DNA from: Prevotella sp.
GTDB taxonomy: Bacteria; Bacteroidota; Bacteroidia; Bacteroidales; Bacteroidaceae
Reading direction: 5' to 3'
Assembly: GCA_021204905.1 (NCBI GenBank)
Contig: JAJPYN010000001.1
Coordinates: 1-64,000, forward strand
DNA: 64,000 nucleotides
Made by a program: the position numbers and the translations under genes. A model generated the notes under the pieces. The model saw only the letters and a list, made by a program, of their open reading frames with translations, did no database searches and was not told the DNA's origin. Shown one piece after another: positions 35,436-44,274 of this stretch (the first letter of the stretch is position 1; each line of letters starts with the position of its first letter).

Positions 35436-38414
35436 ATGTCGTTGAAATGGAATTATCAAGAGATGAAGGACGTGTCGTTTATGAACCTTATGACGCGCCG
35501 CATTTACAACATTCTCATCATCGCCAACCCTTACGACGCGTTCATGCTCGAGGACGACGGCCGCATCGAGGAGAAGATGTTCAACGAGTATATGGACCTG
35601 CGGCTGCGCTATCCGCCCGTGTTCATGCAAGCCAGTACGGTGGACGAGGCGGCGGACATCATCAAATCGAACAATATCGACCTTGCCATCTGCATGCCCG
35701 GTACGGCCGACAACGATGCCTTCGCCGTGGCGCGCGAGGTGAAACGCCTGTCGCCGGGCCTGCCCTGCGTGGTGCTCACGCCTTTCTCGCACGGCATCAC
35801 GCGGCGCATACAAAACGAGGACATGACCATCTTCGACTATGTGTTCTGCTGGCTGGGCAACACGAACCTCATCCTGTCGATAATCAAGCTGATAGAGGAC
35901 AAGATGAACCTCGACCACGACATCCGCGAGGGCTGCGTGCAAATGATCTTGCTCGTTGAGGACAGCATACGTTACTACTCGTCGATCCTGCCGAATCTTT
36001 ATAATTTCGTTCTGCTGCAAACGAAGCGTTTCTCCACAGAGGCGCTCAACCTGCAAGCCGCCACCCTGCGCATGCGCGGCCGCCCGAAGATTGTCCTTGC
36101 GCGCACTTACAACGAGGCGAAAGCGCTTTTCGACACCTATCACAACAACATCCTCGGGGTCATCTCCGACGCGCGCTTCCCGATGGCCGAGGGCGAAGAG
36201 AAAGACGCGGAGGCCGGCCTGAAACTGTTGCGCTATATGCGAAGTGTCGAGGAATATATGCCGCTCGTGATGCAGTCCGCCGAAAGCGAGAACCGCGCCA
36301 AGGCCGAGAAGGAAGGATTCCAGTTCGTCGACAAGAACTCGAAGGTGCTCAACATCGACCTGCGACATATCCTCGAAGAGCATTTCGGCTTCGGCGACTT
36401 CATCTTCCGCGACCCCGTGACGAAGCGCGAGCTGGTGCGCGTACGTTCGCTTAAAGAGCTGCAAGACAACATCTTATCCATCCCGCGCGAGTCGCTCCTT
36501 TACCACGTGTCGCGCAATCACACGAGCCGTTGGCTGTCGGCAAGGGCGCTCTTCCCCCTGTCGGAATTTCTCAAAGGCATCACGTGGCACAAGCTGCAAG
36601 ACGTTGAGAAGCACCGGCAAATCATCTACGACGCCATTCTCTATTACCGCAAAATCAAGAACCTCGGCGTCGTGGCAGTGTTCGACCGCCGCAAGTTCGA
36701 CCGCTTCGCACATTTCGCGCGCATAGGCGACGGTTCGCTTGGCGGCAAAGGGCGCGGCCTGGCTTTCCTCGACCATATAATTAAGACCAACCCGGCGTTC
36801 CGGCAGTTCGACACGGTGAGCGTGCAGATACCGAAAACATTAGTGGTTTGCACCGATGTGTTCGACGATTTTATGGAAGAAAACGGGCTGTATAAGGTGG
36901 CGCTGTCCGACGCTTCCGACGAAGCAATCCTCGCCGCGTTCCTCGCCGCGCAACTGCCGCAATCGCTGCAAGACGACTTCAACATCTTCATCGACGCCAC
37001 GCATTCGCCCCTCGCCATACGCTCCTCGTCGCTGCTCGAAGACTCTCATTACCAGCCGTTTGCGGGCATTTACAACACCTACATGATCCCTTACGTCGAC
37101 GACCGGGAGATGATGCTGCGCATGCTCGCCGCAGCGATAAAAGGCGTGTATGCGTCGGTGTATTACAAGGCGTCGAAGGCCTACATGAACGCCACATCGA
37201 ACGTCATCGACCAAGAGAAAATGGCGGCCATCGTGCAGCAGGTGGCGGGCAGGCAGTACGGCAACCGTTACTACCCGTCGTTCAGCGGCGTGTTGCGCAG
37301 CCGCAACTTCTACCCCGTGGGCGACGAGCGCGCGGAAGAAGGCGTGGCGTCGCTGGCGTTGGGCTTGGGGAAATACATCGTCGACGGCGGCCAGACGCTC
37401 CGCGTGTGTCCCTACCGCCCCGCGAAAGTGCTGCAGCTGTCGGAGCCGCACCTCGCGCTGACCCAGACGCAGACGCGGTTCTTCGCGCTCGATTTGAGCC
37501 ACACCGGCACGGATTTCAAGCCCGACGACGGTTTCAACATCCTCTCGTTGCCCGTCAAGGACGCCTTTGCCGACGGCAGCTTGCAGCATATCGCCTCGAC
37601 GTATGATGCCGACGACGGGGCCATTTACGACGAGGTGCGCGAAAAGGGGCGGAAAATTATTTCTTTTGCCGGCGTGCTGAAACACAAGGTAATCCCACTG
37701 GCCGAGATATTGCAGCGCACGATGGAGCTCGGCGTGGCGAATATGCGGCGGCAGGTGGAGATCGAACTTGCGGGAAATATCAATGATAACGGTTCGGGCG
37801 AGGTGTACCTGTTGCAGATACGGCCCATCGCCGACGCGCGCATGCAACCCGAGGCCGACCTTGACGCCATCGCCGACGAGGATTGCATTGCAAGGAGTAA
37901 CTCTGCGCTGGGGCACGGCACAATCGACGGCCTTAGCGACATCATTTATATGAAGGGCGACGCCTGCGGTTCCGCTGCCGACAACCGTGCCGCTGCGGCC
38001 GAGCTTGAAAGTCTTAATAATCAGTTTGCCGCCGCCGACACCTTTTACGTGCTTGCCGGTTACGGGCGCTGGGGCTCGTCGGACGCGTGCATGGGCGTGC
38101 CTATCCGCTGGTCGCAGATCTCGCAGTCGCGCGTCATCATCGAACTTGAACCGCGCGGCAGGCATATCGAGCCGAGCCAAGGCACGCATTTCTTCCAGAA
38201 CATCACGTCGCTCGGCGTGGGGTACCTGACCATCGGCGCCGGCTGCGGTTTCTTCCGCAAGGACAGGCTCGACGCAATGAAAGCCGTGAGCGAGACGGAG
38301 CATCTGCGGCATGTCAGGCTGGACAGGCCTTTGCGCGTGCTGCTCGACGGCACGAAGCAACGAGGGTTGATTGCGGAAAACATTATCTTAGTCGGTACTG
38401 AAACGCCGGCTTAA
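35436..38414 (+). CDS. Receiver-domain/PEP-synthase ATP-binding hybrid protein
   Basis: 992 residues. Two response-regulator-like domains come first. In the first (about 22-160) the phosphoacceptor position is Cys86 (LAICMP), so it is a pseudo-receiver. The second (about 168-320) has the acidic pair LLVEDS (E175, D176) and a usable Asp245 (GVISDARFP). From about 408 follows the ATP-grasp pyruvate/PEP-synthase N-terminal domain: GDGSLGGKGRGLAFL (about 432), HSPLAIRSSSLLEDS (about 523) and EVYLLQIRPIA (about 788). The swivelling phosphohistidine domain and the PEP/pyruvate barrel are absent; about 190 residues of unassigned sequence follow. It cannot be a complete PEP synthase. A regulatory or novel phosphotransfer role is inferred. 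Confidence 0.85.
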   Translation: MSLKWNYQEMKDVSFMNLMTRRIYNILIIANPYDAFMLEDDGRIEEKMFNEYMDLRLRYPPVFMQASTVDEAADIIKSNNIDLAICMPGTADNDAFAVAREVKRLSPGLPCVVLTPFSHGITRRIQNEDMTIFDYVFCWLGNTNLILSIIKLIEDKMNLDHDIREGCVQMILLVEDSIRYYSSILPNLYNFVLLQTKRFSTEALNLQAATLRMRGRPKIVLARTYNEAKALFDTYHNNILGVISDARFPMAEGEEKDAEAGLKLLRYMRSVEEYMPLVMQSAESENRAKAEKEGFQFVDKNSKVLNIDLRHILEEHFGFGDFIFRDPVTKRELVRVRSLKELQDNILSIPRESLLYHVSRNHTSRWLSARALFPLSEFLKGITWHKLQDVEKHRQIIYDAILYYRKIKNLGVVAVFDRRKFDRFAHFARIGDGSLGGKGRGLAFLDHIIKTNPAFRQFDTVSVQIPKTLVVCTDVFDDFMEENGLYKVALSDASDEAILAAFLAAQLPQSLQDDFNIFIDATHSPLAIRSSSLLEDSHYQPFAGIYNTYMIPYVDDREMMLRMLAAAIKGVYASVYYKASKAYMNATSNVIDQEKMAAIVQQVAGRQYGNRYYPSFSGVLRSRNFYPVGDERAEEGVASLALGLGKYIVDGGQTLRVCPYRPAKVLQLSEPHLALTQTQTRFFALDLSHTGTDFKPDDGFNILSLPVKDAFADGSLQHIASTYDADDGAIYDEVREKGRKIISFAGVLKHKVIPLAEILQRTMELGVANMRRQVEIELAGNINDNGSGEVYLLQIRPIADARMQPEADLDAIADEDCIARSNSALGHGTIDGLSDIIYMKGDACGSAADNRAAAAELESLNNQFAAADTFYVLAGYGRWGSSDACMGVPIRWSQISQSRVIIELEPRGRHIEPSQGTHFFQNITSLGVGYLTIGAGCGFFRKDRLDAMKAVSETEHLRHVRLDRPLRVLLDGTKQRGLIAENIILVGTETPA

Positions 38415-38460
38415 CCCTGCGCGAAGTTCCGCAGCCTTCAACTTAAAATTCGTTTAAATC

Positions 38461-38491
38461 TTTGTCGTTGGCCGCCTTTGCGCTACTTTTG
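38461..38491 (+). promoter_or_regulatory. Promoter of the fmt-sua5-clc operon
   Basis: TTTG (38461-38464), a 19-bp spacer and TACTTTTG (38484-38491), 22 bp before the fmt ATG. Confidence 0.78.
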
Positions 38492-38513
38492 TCTTAAATT
38501 TTTTTCTTAAAGG

Positions 38514-39449
38514 ATGGACAAGAAAGACCTGCGCATTGTTTTCATGGGTACGCCCGAGTTTGCGGTGGCGACGCTGCAAAGGCTTGTGAATGAGGGCTAT
38601 AACGTCGTGGCGGCGGTAACCCAACCGGACAAGCCGACGGGCAGACACGCGGAGATGACTATGCCTGCGGTGAAGCGGTATGCTTTGAGCAAGGGCATTC
38701 CCGTGCTGCAACCGGAGAAGATGAAAGACGAGACTTTTCTTAAGCAGCTTGCTTCGTATGAGGCTGATTTACAAGTGGTTGTGGCGTTTCGCATGCTCCC
38801 CGAGGCGGTATGGGCTATGCCGCGTTACGGGACATTCAACGTGCACGCCTCTCTGCTGCCCCAATATCGCGGCGCGGCACCGATAAATTGGGCTATCATC
38901 AACGGCGAGACGGAGACAGGCATCACGACGTTTATGCTTGACAAAGAGATAGATACGGGCAGAATAATAATGCAGAAGCGTATCAATATCCCCGACGACG
39001 CCGACGTGGAGACGCTTTACGGCAGCCTCATGGAGCTCGGCGCGGAGACGGCAATAGAGACAATAGACCTCATTCTGCTTGGCGACGGCAAGATAACGAC
39101 CGTGCCGCAGGACAATTCGCTAACGGTTAAACCCGCGCCGAAGATATTTAAGGAGACGTGTGAAATCGACTGGAACCGCACGGCGAAAGAGGTGTACGAC
39201 TTCATCCGCGGGCTTAGTCCCGTGCCCGGAGCCCGGACGAAACTAAGTCTTAACGGCGAGCGAACAGTGAAGATTTTCCGTGCGAAGAAGACCGGAGAAA
39301 AGACGGGGGAACGTCCCGGAACGGTCAGCGTGGAGAAACGGCGGCTGTTAGTGGCGGCGAAAGACGAGTGGCTGGAGCTCACCGACTTGCAAATCGCGGG
39401 CAAGAAACGGACAACAGCGGCGGACATAATAAACGGTTTACGAGGATGA
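38514..39449 (+). CDS. fmt: Methionyl-tRNA formyltransferase
   Basis: 311 residues. The formyl-folate binding and catalytic loop FNVHASLLPQYRGAAPINW is present (about residues 107-125, with the Asn-His-Asp type triad region), as is the N-terminal IVFMGTPEFAVATL. The C-terminal OB-like tRNA-binding domain follows (WNRTAKEVYDFIRGLSPVPGA). It formylates initiator Met-tRNA. Its stop overlaps the next start (ATGA), so translation of the following gene is coupled. Confidence 0.96.
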   Translation: MDKKDLRIVFMGTPEFAVATLQRLVNEGYNVVAAVTQPDKPTGRHAEMTMPAVKRYALSKGIPVLQPEKMKDETFLKQLASYEADLQVVVAFRMLPEAVWAMPRYGTFNVHASLLPQYRGAAPINWAIINGETETGITTFMLDKEIDTGRIIMQKRINIPDDADVETLYGSLMELGAETAIETIDLILLGDGKITTVPQDNSLTVKPAPKIFKETCEIDWNRTAKEVYDFIRGLSPVPGARTKLSLNGERTVKIFRAKKTGEKTGERPGTVSVEKRRLLVAAKDEWLELTDLQIAGKKRTTAADIINGLRG

Positions 39450-40015
39450 AACGCGAGGACGACATAAAGAACGCGGTGGAGACGATGCGGCGCGGAGGAG
39501 TAATCCTCTATCCGACCGACACCGTGTGGGGCATCGGTTGCGACGCTACGAACGTTGAAGCCGTAGAGAGGGTGTATCGGATAAAGCGCAGGAGCGACGC
39601 CAAAGCTATGATTTGTCTCGTCGACAGCGACGTGAGACTTCAGCGGTACGTGCGTAATCTTCCTGCTGTCGCGTGGGATTTGCTTACTCTGGCGACCGCG
39701 CCCACAACGGTAATACTCGACAATGTATGGGGCTTGGCGGAGAATTTGTATGCCGACGACGGGTCGCTGGGGATAAGGATTACGCGGGAGGAGTTCTCGA
39801 AAGCGCTGTGCTACGCCATGCAGAAACCGATAGTAAGCACCAGCGCGAACATCAGCGGCTTTCCGGCGGCGCAGAACTATAGAGATATAAGCGGGGAGAT
39901 ACTCGGCGCTGTAGACTATGTATGCCTGACGCGGCGGGGCGAACATCTGCCCCACAAGCCGTCGTCAATCATCAAACTACGTGCGGACGGGACGGTAACA
40001 ATAATAAGGAAGTAG
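39446..40015 (+). CDS. Sua5/YrdC-family threonylcarbamoyl-AMP synthase
   Basis: 189 residues from the ATG at 39446, which overlaps the fmt stop by four bases; the frame is open upstream but that part is the fmt gene in another frame. The YrdC core is visible: GVILYPTDTVWGIGCDAT (about residues 18-35), KAMICLVDS, LGIRIT and VSTSANISGFPAA. The enzyme makes threonylcarbamoyl-AMP for the t6A modification of tRNAs that read ANN codons. It lacks the extra C-terminal Sua5 domain. Confidence 0.93.
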   Translation: MKREDDIKNAVETMRRGGVILYPTDTVWGIGCDATNVEAVERVYRIKRRSDAKAMICLVDSDVRLQRYVRNLPAVAWDLLTLATAPTTVILDNVWGLAENLYADDGSLGIRITREEFSKALCYAMQKPIVSTSANISGFPAAQNYRDISGEILGAVDYVCLTRRGEHLPHKPSSIIKLRADGTVTIIRK

Positions 40016-40049
40016 GTGCTTTTTAAGAGATTGAGAGGGAGAAAAATAT

Positions 40050-41840
40050 ATGGCAAGCAGCATAAAAGAGACACGTTTCGAGAGCTTTATCCGGTGGCGT
40101 GAAGCGCATATCAGCGACAAGAGTTTCATCATTTTCCTTGCGTTGCTAGTAGGTGTGTTCGCATCGATTGCGGCGTATGTGCTCCACTCGTTGATACACG
40201 TCATTCAGGAACTGCTCACGTTGAACGTCCTGAAATCGGAACTGAACTGGATGTATCTTGTATATCCCGTCATCGGAATACTACTGACTATCCTGTTCGT
40301 GAAATATTTCGTGAAGGACCAGATCTCTCACGGCATCACCCGCGTCCTGTATGCCATCTCCACCAAAAACTCTTTCATCCGCGCGCATAACACCTGGACG
40401 TCGGTGGTCGCCTCGAGCATCACCATCGGCTTCGGAGGGTCTGTGGGAGCCGAAGCGCCTATCGTATTGACGGGCTCTTCCATAGGCAGCACGCTCGGAC
40501 GGCTGTTCCATATAGACAAGAAAACGCTGATGGTACTTGTCGGGTGCGGCGCGGCGGCAGCCATTGCGGGAGTGTTCAAGGCTCCTATAGCGGGATTGGT
40601 GTTCACGTTGGAGGTGCTGATGATAGACCTGTCGATGTCGTCAATCCTGCCCATTCTCATCTCTTCGGTAACGGCGACGTGCTTCACTTACGTGCTTGTC
40701 GGGGAGAGCAGTCTGTTCACATATATCACCGTGCAGCCGTGGGGTGTGGAGCGCGTGCCGGCAAACATATTGCTCGGCGTCTTTCTCGGATTGGTGAGCC
40801 TTTACTTTATGCGGTCGATGAACGCCTGCGAGACGCTCTTTTCACGGATAAAAAAGACGCGGTACAGATTGCTGTTAGGCGGGGTAATCCTAAGTGCATT
40901 AATATTCCTCTTCCCCTCGCTTTACGGCGAAGGCTACTCCGCAGTGAACATTCTCCTCTCGGGGGCTGATGAAACGGGCTGGGAGACGCTGATGACCGGC
41001 TCGCTGTTCCATAATCACAACAGCTTGATTATATATGTCTTGCTTATTGTCGTGTTCAAATCCGTCGCCACGGCATCTACTAACGGTGCGGGCGGCTGCG
41101 GCGGCACATTCGCTCCCTCGCTGGTGGTAGGGGGCTTTGCGGGCTTCCTTTTCTCGCGCGTATGGAACATTTACGGTTTGGGAATAGAACTGTCGGAGGC
41201 TAATTTCACCATGCTCGGTATGGCGGGGGTTTTAGCCGGCGTGATGCATGCGCCGCTGACAGGCATTTTCCTTATTGCGGAACTGACGGGAGGATACGCC
41301 ATGTTCATGCCGCTGATGATAGTGTGCGTCGTTACAGTGCTCACGACAGGCATCTTCGAACGCCACAGCATTTACGCCATACGTCTTGCCCGCGAAGGCA
41401 AACTGCTCACGCACCACACCGACCGCTCCGTACTAACATTAATGAACCTCAACAGCGTCATCGAACACGATTACACCGCCTTTGCGCCCGACATGCCGCT
41501 GGGCAAACTCGTCAACCGCATCTCCGAGGCGCAGGTGGGCTATTTCCCCGTGGTGGGCAGCGACGGGGCCTTGCTCGGCGAAGTGAACATGAACGAAGCC
41601 CGGCATATCATCTTCCGCACCGAGCTCTATTCGCGGTTCACCGTGGCGCAAATCATGACGCCGCCGGCAGTAACGGTGGGCAGCGGCGACCCCATGGCCG
41701 ACATCATGGCGAAGTTCGAAGCGACCAACGTCGAATACATCCCCGTGGTCGACGTGAACAACATCCTCGAAGGCTGCATCTCGCGCACAAGGGTCTACTC
41801 CCTTTACCGCAAGATGGTGGCGGATTATTCCGATGAATAA
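40050..41840 (+). CDS. ClC-family chloride channel/antiporter with CBS domains
   Basis: 596 residues. ClC selectivity elements are visible: SVGAEAPIVLTGSSIGS (gating Glu in the GxEGP-type loop, about residue 135), GVFKAPIAGLVFTLEVL and GCGGTFAPSLVVGGFAG. Around eighteen membrane helices are expected in about residues 25-450. Two CBS domains follow (about 470-595; QVGYFPVVGSDGALLGEV and NVEYIPVVDVNNILEG), which in relatives bind adenine nucleotides. The presence of the gating Glu suggests Cl/H exchange rather than a pure channel. Third gene of the fmt operon, 34 bp after sua5. Confidence 0.93.
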   Translation: MASSIKETRFESFIRWREAHISDKSFIIFLALLVGVFASIAAYVLHSLIHVIQELLTLNVLKSELNWMYLVYPVIGILLTILFVKYFVKDQISHGITRVLYAISTKNSFIRAHNTWTSVVASSITIGFGGSVGAEAPIVLTGSSIGSTLGRLFHIDKKTLMVLVGCGAAAAIAGVFKAPIAGLVFTLEVLMIDLSMSSILPILISSVTATCFTYVLVGESSLFTYITVQPWGVERVPANILLGVFLGLVSLYFMRSMNACETLFSRIKKTRYRLLLGGVILSALIFLFPSLYGEGYSAVNILLSGADETGWETLMTGSLFHNHNSLIIYVLLIVVFKSVATASTNGAGGCGGTFAPSLVVGGFAGFLFSRVWNIYGLGIELSEANFTMLGMAGVLAGVMHAPLTGIFLIAELTGGYAMFMPLMIVCVVTVLTTGIFERHSIYAIRLAREGKLLTHHTDRSVLTLMNLNSVIEHDYTAFAPDMPLGKLVNRISEAQVGYFPVVGSDGALLGEVNMNEARHIIFRTELYSRFTVAQIMTPPAVTVGSGDPMADIMAKFEATNVEYIPVVDVNNILEGCISRTRVYSLYRKMVADYSDE

Positions 41841-41862
41841 TGCTTTAAACACATAATTATAA

Positions 41863-43050
41863 ATGAATAAAAAAGAAATCCCCGTATTGCTGCTCACGGG
41901 TTATCTCGGCAGCGGAAAAACAACCCTTCTCAACCGCATCCTCGCTAACGAAAAAGGGTACCGGTTCGCGGTGATCGTCAACGACATCGGCGAGGTGAAC
42001 ATCGACGCGAGCCTCATCGCGCAGGGCGGCGTGGTGTCGGAGCAGGACACCTCCCTCGTGGCGCTGCAAAACGGCTGCATCTGCTGCACGCTCAAGACCG
42101 ACCTCGCGCGGCAACTGTGCGAGCTGGCGGCCGACGGACGGTTCGACTACATCGTCATTGAGGCCAGCGGCATCTGCGAACCCCTGCCCATCGCGCAGAC
42201 TATATGCTCCATCCCCTACATGCAAGAAAGCTTCGTCGGCGACACAACGCCCGTCATGGACTGCATCGCAACGGTGGTCGACGCCAAACGCATGGCGGAC
42301 GAGTTCGCAGCGGGCAGCAAGCTCACGGCCGGCAATATCGGCGAGGAGGACATCGAAAACCTTGTGATACAGCAAATCGAATTTTGCAACATCGTTCTTC
42401 TTAACAAAGCGTCGATGGTGAAACCCGCCGAACTGGGGCAAATCAAAGAGATAATCCGCGCGCTGCAACCCGACGCGGACATCATCGCCTGCGACTACTG
42501 CGACATCGACCTCGACCGCATTGTCGGCACGGGCATGTTCAACTTCGACCAAGTGGCGACATCGGCAAAGTGGATAAAAGAGATTGAAAATCAAGATGAT
42601 GATGACGATGATGACGATGAGGATGAAAATCACGCGGAAGGGCATCACCACCATCATCATCACGACGAGGGCGAGGCGTTGGAATACGGCATAGGCACCT
42701 TTGTTTATTATGCGCGGCCGCCGATGGACATCAACCTCTTCGACGAGTTCGTGGCGCGACGCTGGGACAAGAACATCATCCGCGCGAAAGGCCTGTGCTG
42801 GTTTGCGCAAGAAAGCAAAATTTGTTACCTCTTCGAGCAGGCCGGACGGCAATTCGAGCTGAAAAACTGCGGGCAGTGGTATGCCACGATGCCGAAAGAC
42901 GAGCTCGACAGTCTCTTGCAGCGCGAGCCCAAACTGCGCAAAGACTGGGACGAGAAGTACGGCGACCGCATGCAGAAAATAGTCTTCATCGGCCGGCACC
43001 TCGACCCCGACACCCTCCGCCGCCAGCTCGATGCCTGCCTCGCCGAGTAG
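41863..43050 (+). CDS. CobW/COG0523-family GTP-dependent metallochaperone
   Basis: 395 residues. Walker A GYLGSGKTTLLNRIL (about 12-26), the metal-binding NGCICCTLKTDL (CxCC, about 70-76), and the guanine site LLNKASM. A low-complexity acidic run (about eight Asp, residues 245-252) is followed by seven His (261-267), typical of Zn- or Ni-handling members. The CobW C-terminal domain follows (about 275-385; GTFVYYARPPMDINLFDEF). Such proteins deliver metals, often zinc, to client enzymes under scarcity. It is 22 bp after the ClC gene. No zinc-uptake regulator site could be recognised. Confidence 0.92.
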   Translation: MNKKEIPVLLLTGYLGSGKTTLLNRILANEKGYRFAVIVNDIGEVNIDASLIAQGGVVSEQDTSLVALQNGCICCTLKTDLARQLCELAADGRFDYIVIEASGICEPLPIAQTICSIPYMQESFVGDTTPVMDCIATVVDAKRMADEFAAGSKLTAGNIGEEDIENLVIQQIEFCNIVLLNKASMVKPAELGQIKEIIRALQPDADIIACDYCDIDLDRIVGTGMFNFDQVATSAKWIKEIENQDDDDDDDDEDENHAEGHHHHHHHDEGEALEYGIGTFVYYARPPMDINLFDEFVARRWDKNIIRAKGLCWFAQESKICYLFEQAGRQFELKNCGQWYATMPKDELDSLLQREPKLRKDWDEKYGDRMQKIVFIGRHLDPDTLRRQLDACLAE

Positions 43051-43087
43051 CCCGCCCTTGACATTTGGCCTGATGGAAGTATTCTCA

Positions 43088-43170
43088 AACGTCGAAGACG
43101 TTGTAATAGGGTTAGCCCCATACGAAGTGTGGGGTAATGTAGGCGAAAGGGAATTAACGTCGGAGACGTT
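43088..43170 (+). repeat. REP-like palindromic unit A (83 bp)
   Basis: Three hairpins in a row: AACGTC-GAA-GACGTT (43088-43102), CCCCATAC-GAA-GTGTGGGG (43116-43134) and AACGTC-GGA-GACGTT (43156-43170). All have three-base loops. It is homologous, in reverse orientation, to unit B. Confidence 0.8.
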
Positions 43171-43238
43171 GCATAAGGACAACCCCGATACTCCGCGAAG
43201 GTGAATTAGCGTACATACTAGTTGATATGTCCCTATTC

Positions 43239-43321
43239 AACATCTCCGACGTTGATATTGAAGTTGCTGCGTTACCCCACGTAAAAACGCGGGGCTATGC
43301 GTATTGAACATCTTCGATGTT
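43239..43321 (-). repeat. REP-like palindromic unit B (83 bp), inverted relative to unit A
   Basis: AACATC-TCC-GACGTT (43239-43253), CCCCACGT-AAAA-ACGCGGGG (43275-43294, one mismatch) and AACATC-TTC-GATGTT (43307-43321). Read on the minus strand it aligns end to end with unit A, including the flanks of the central stem. Together they form a 234-bp inverted pair with a 68-bp centre. Confidence 0.8.
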
Positions 43322-43343
43322 TTTTCTCGCACGATAAACACTG

Positions 43344-43383
43344 AATAAAAAAGTATGCGCACCCCGATATGAGATGCGCACAC
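43344..43383 (-). terminator. Terminator of the TerB-like operon (shared type)
   Basis: On the minus strand GTGTGCGCA (43375-43383) pairs with TGCGCATAC (43353-43361) over nine positions with one G-T pair, followed at once by TTTTTTATT. The sequence is closely related to the terminator at 58036-58080 downstream of an unrelated gene. Confidence 0.88.
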
Positions 43384-43434
43384 TTGTTTTAATAATCTTC
43401 TTCCAATCTTTCCTCGGGATAGCTTTTATAGCGC

Positions 43435-44274
43435 TTATTCCGATAGAAATTTATCAATAACCGTCTTTGTTGTCTTAATAACATCACTCTCCGCTATTTG
43501 CAGCTTGGAGACGCCCATTGCGCTGAACCAATCCGTAAGCACGCTTACCATTTTGTCTTTTCTTGCCGCATTGCCCGGCGTAATCTCGAGGACAAGCACT
43601 TCGATATTATCCAAATCATTCCGCTTAGCTATTAATGAGGACTTCGGATTTGCAAGAGTTTCCGCCAAGATATAAGAATATGCATCTCCTTCTTTTTTCT
43701 TATTGTCTACATGATAGATGAAACCATCTGTGAGAATGACAATAATATTTCTGCAATTATCATCGATGCATTGCACGTCTATTTTCGATTTGTCACTGAA
43801 AAATCCCCATATATCCGAGCCGACCCACTTTTGCTCCTGAATAGTTTTATCGTAAATTTTGGAAAGGTTATCATGAAATTTTTGCTTGAAACCGTTCAAG
43901 GTGTTCAATTTCTCTTTAACATCGATTTTCGACATATCAATGCTCAGTTCGTCGGATAAACTGTCTATGCCCGAGTCTTGCGGCGCGGGGTAGAAGATAA
44001 TGTTCATCTTGTTCCCGCTTTTGAGTATTTTATGTCCTTTTGTCGCATCATAGAAATAATCACAAAGATAGTCAACTATTTCAAGGTCCTTTGTCTTTTG
44101 GTCAGGAACGCCGTTGTTCACAACCAGTCTGTCCGACAAATCCAAGTACACGGAAATGTTGAGCGGCTTCTCCTCAGTTTTTTCAGAGCCGCTGCCCGTA
44201 CAACTTGCCAATGCGGCGGCAACGGCTGCTATTATGAAGCATTTAGTCGTTGCTAATATTATTCTCTTTCTCAT
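43435..44274 (-). CDS. vWA-like periplasmic lipoprotein
   Basis: 279 residues. Lipoprotein signal with Cys25 (AALASC). The mature part resembles a von Willebrand A fold: strand plus metal-site-like ISVYLDLSDRL (Asp45, Asp48; the DxSxS motif is incomplete) and a later NIIVILTDGFIYH (Thr182-Asp183). The rest is lysine- and aspartate-rich. The function is unknown. The start overlaps the end of the membrane-protein gene by 32 bp, so the two are translationally linked. Base composition is clearly more AT-rich than that of the neighbouring CobW and ATPase genes, suggesting acquisition. Confidence 0.75.
   Translation of the reverse strand: MRKRIILATTKCFIIAAVAAALASCTGSGSEKTEEKPLNISVYLDLSDRLVVNNGVPDQKTKDLEIVDYLCDYFYDATKGHKILKSGNKMNIIFYPAPQDSGIDSLSDELSIDMSKIDVKEKLNTLNGFKQKFHDNLSKIYDKTIQEQKWVGSDIWGFFSDKSKIDVQCIDDNCRNIIVILTDGFIYHVDNKKKEGDAYSYILAETLANPKSSLIAKRNDLDNIEVLVLEITPGNAARKDKMVSVLTDWFSAMGVSKLQIAESDVIKTTKTVIDKFLSE

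Larger units (their letters stand above)
43051..43434. other. Repeat-rich spacer without genes
   Basis: Holds the two inverted 83-bp REP-like units (43088-43321) and the terminator of the vWA-like lipoprotein gene (43344-43383). No protein-coding frame is credible; long minus-strand frames here are antisense to the CobW gene. Confidence 0.7.

Noticed and set aside
36840..38360. Long open frame on the minus strand (506 codons) opposite the receiver/PEP-synthase gene
   Set aside because: Antisense shadow of a GC-rich gene; the plus-strand frame has recognisable domains, while this one is composed of Arg/His/Val-rich sequence with no motif.
41857..43182. 441-codon minus-strand frame over the CobW gene and the REP-like unit
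   Set aside because: Antisense to a well-supported GTPase; its N-terminus is only the translated repeat unit.
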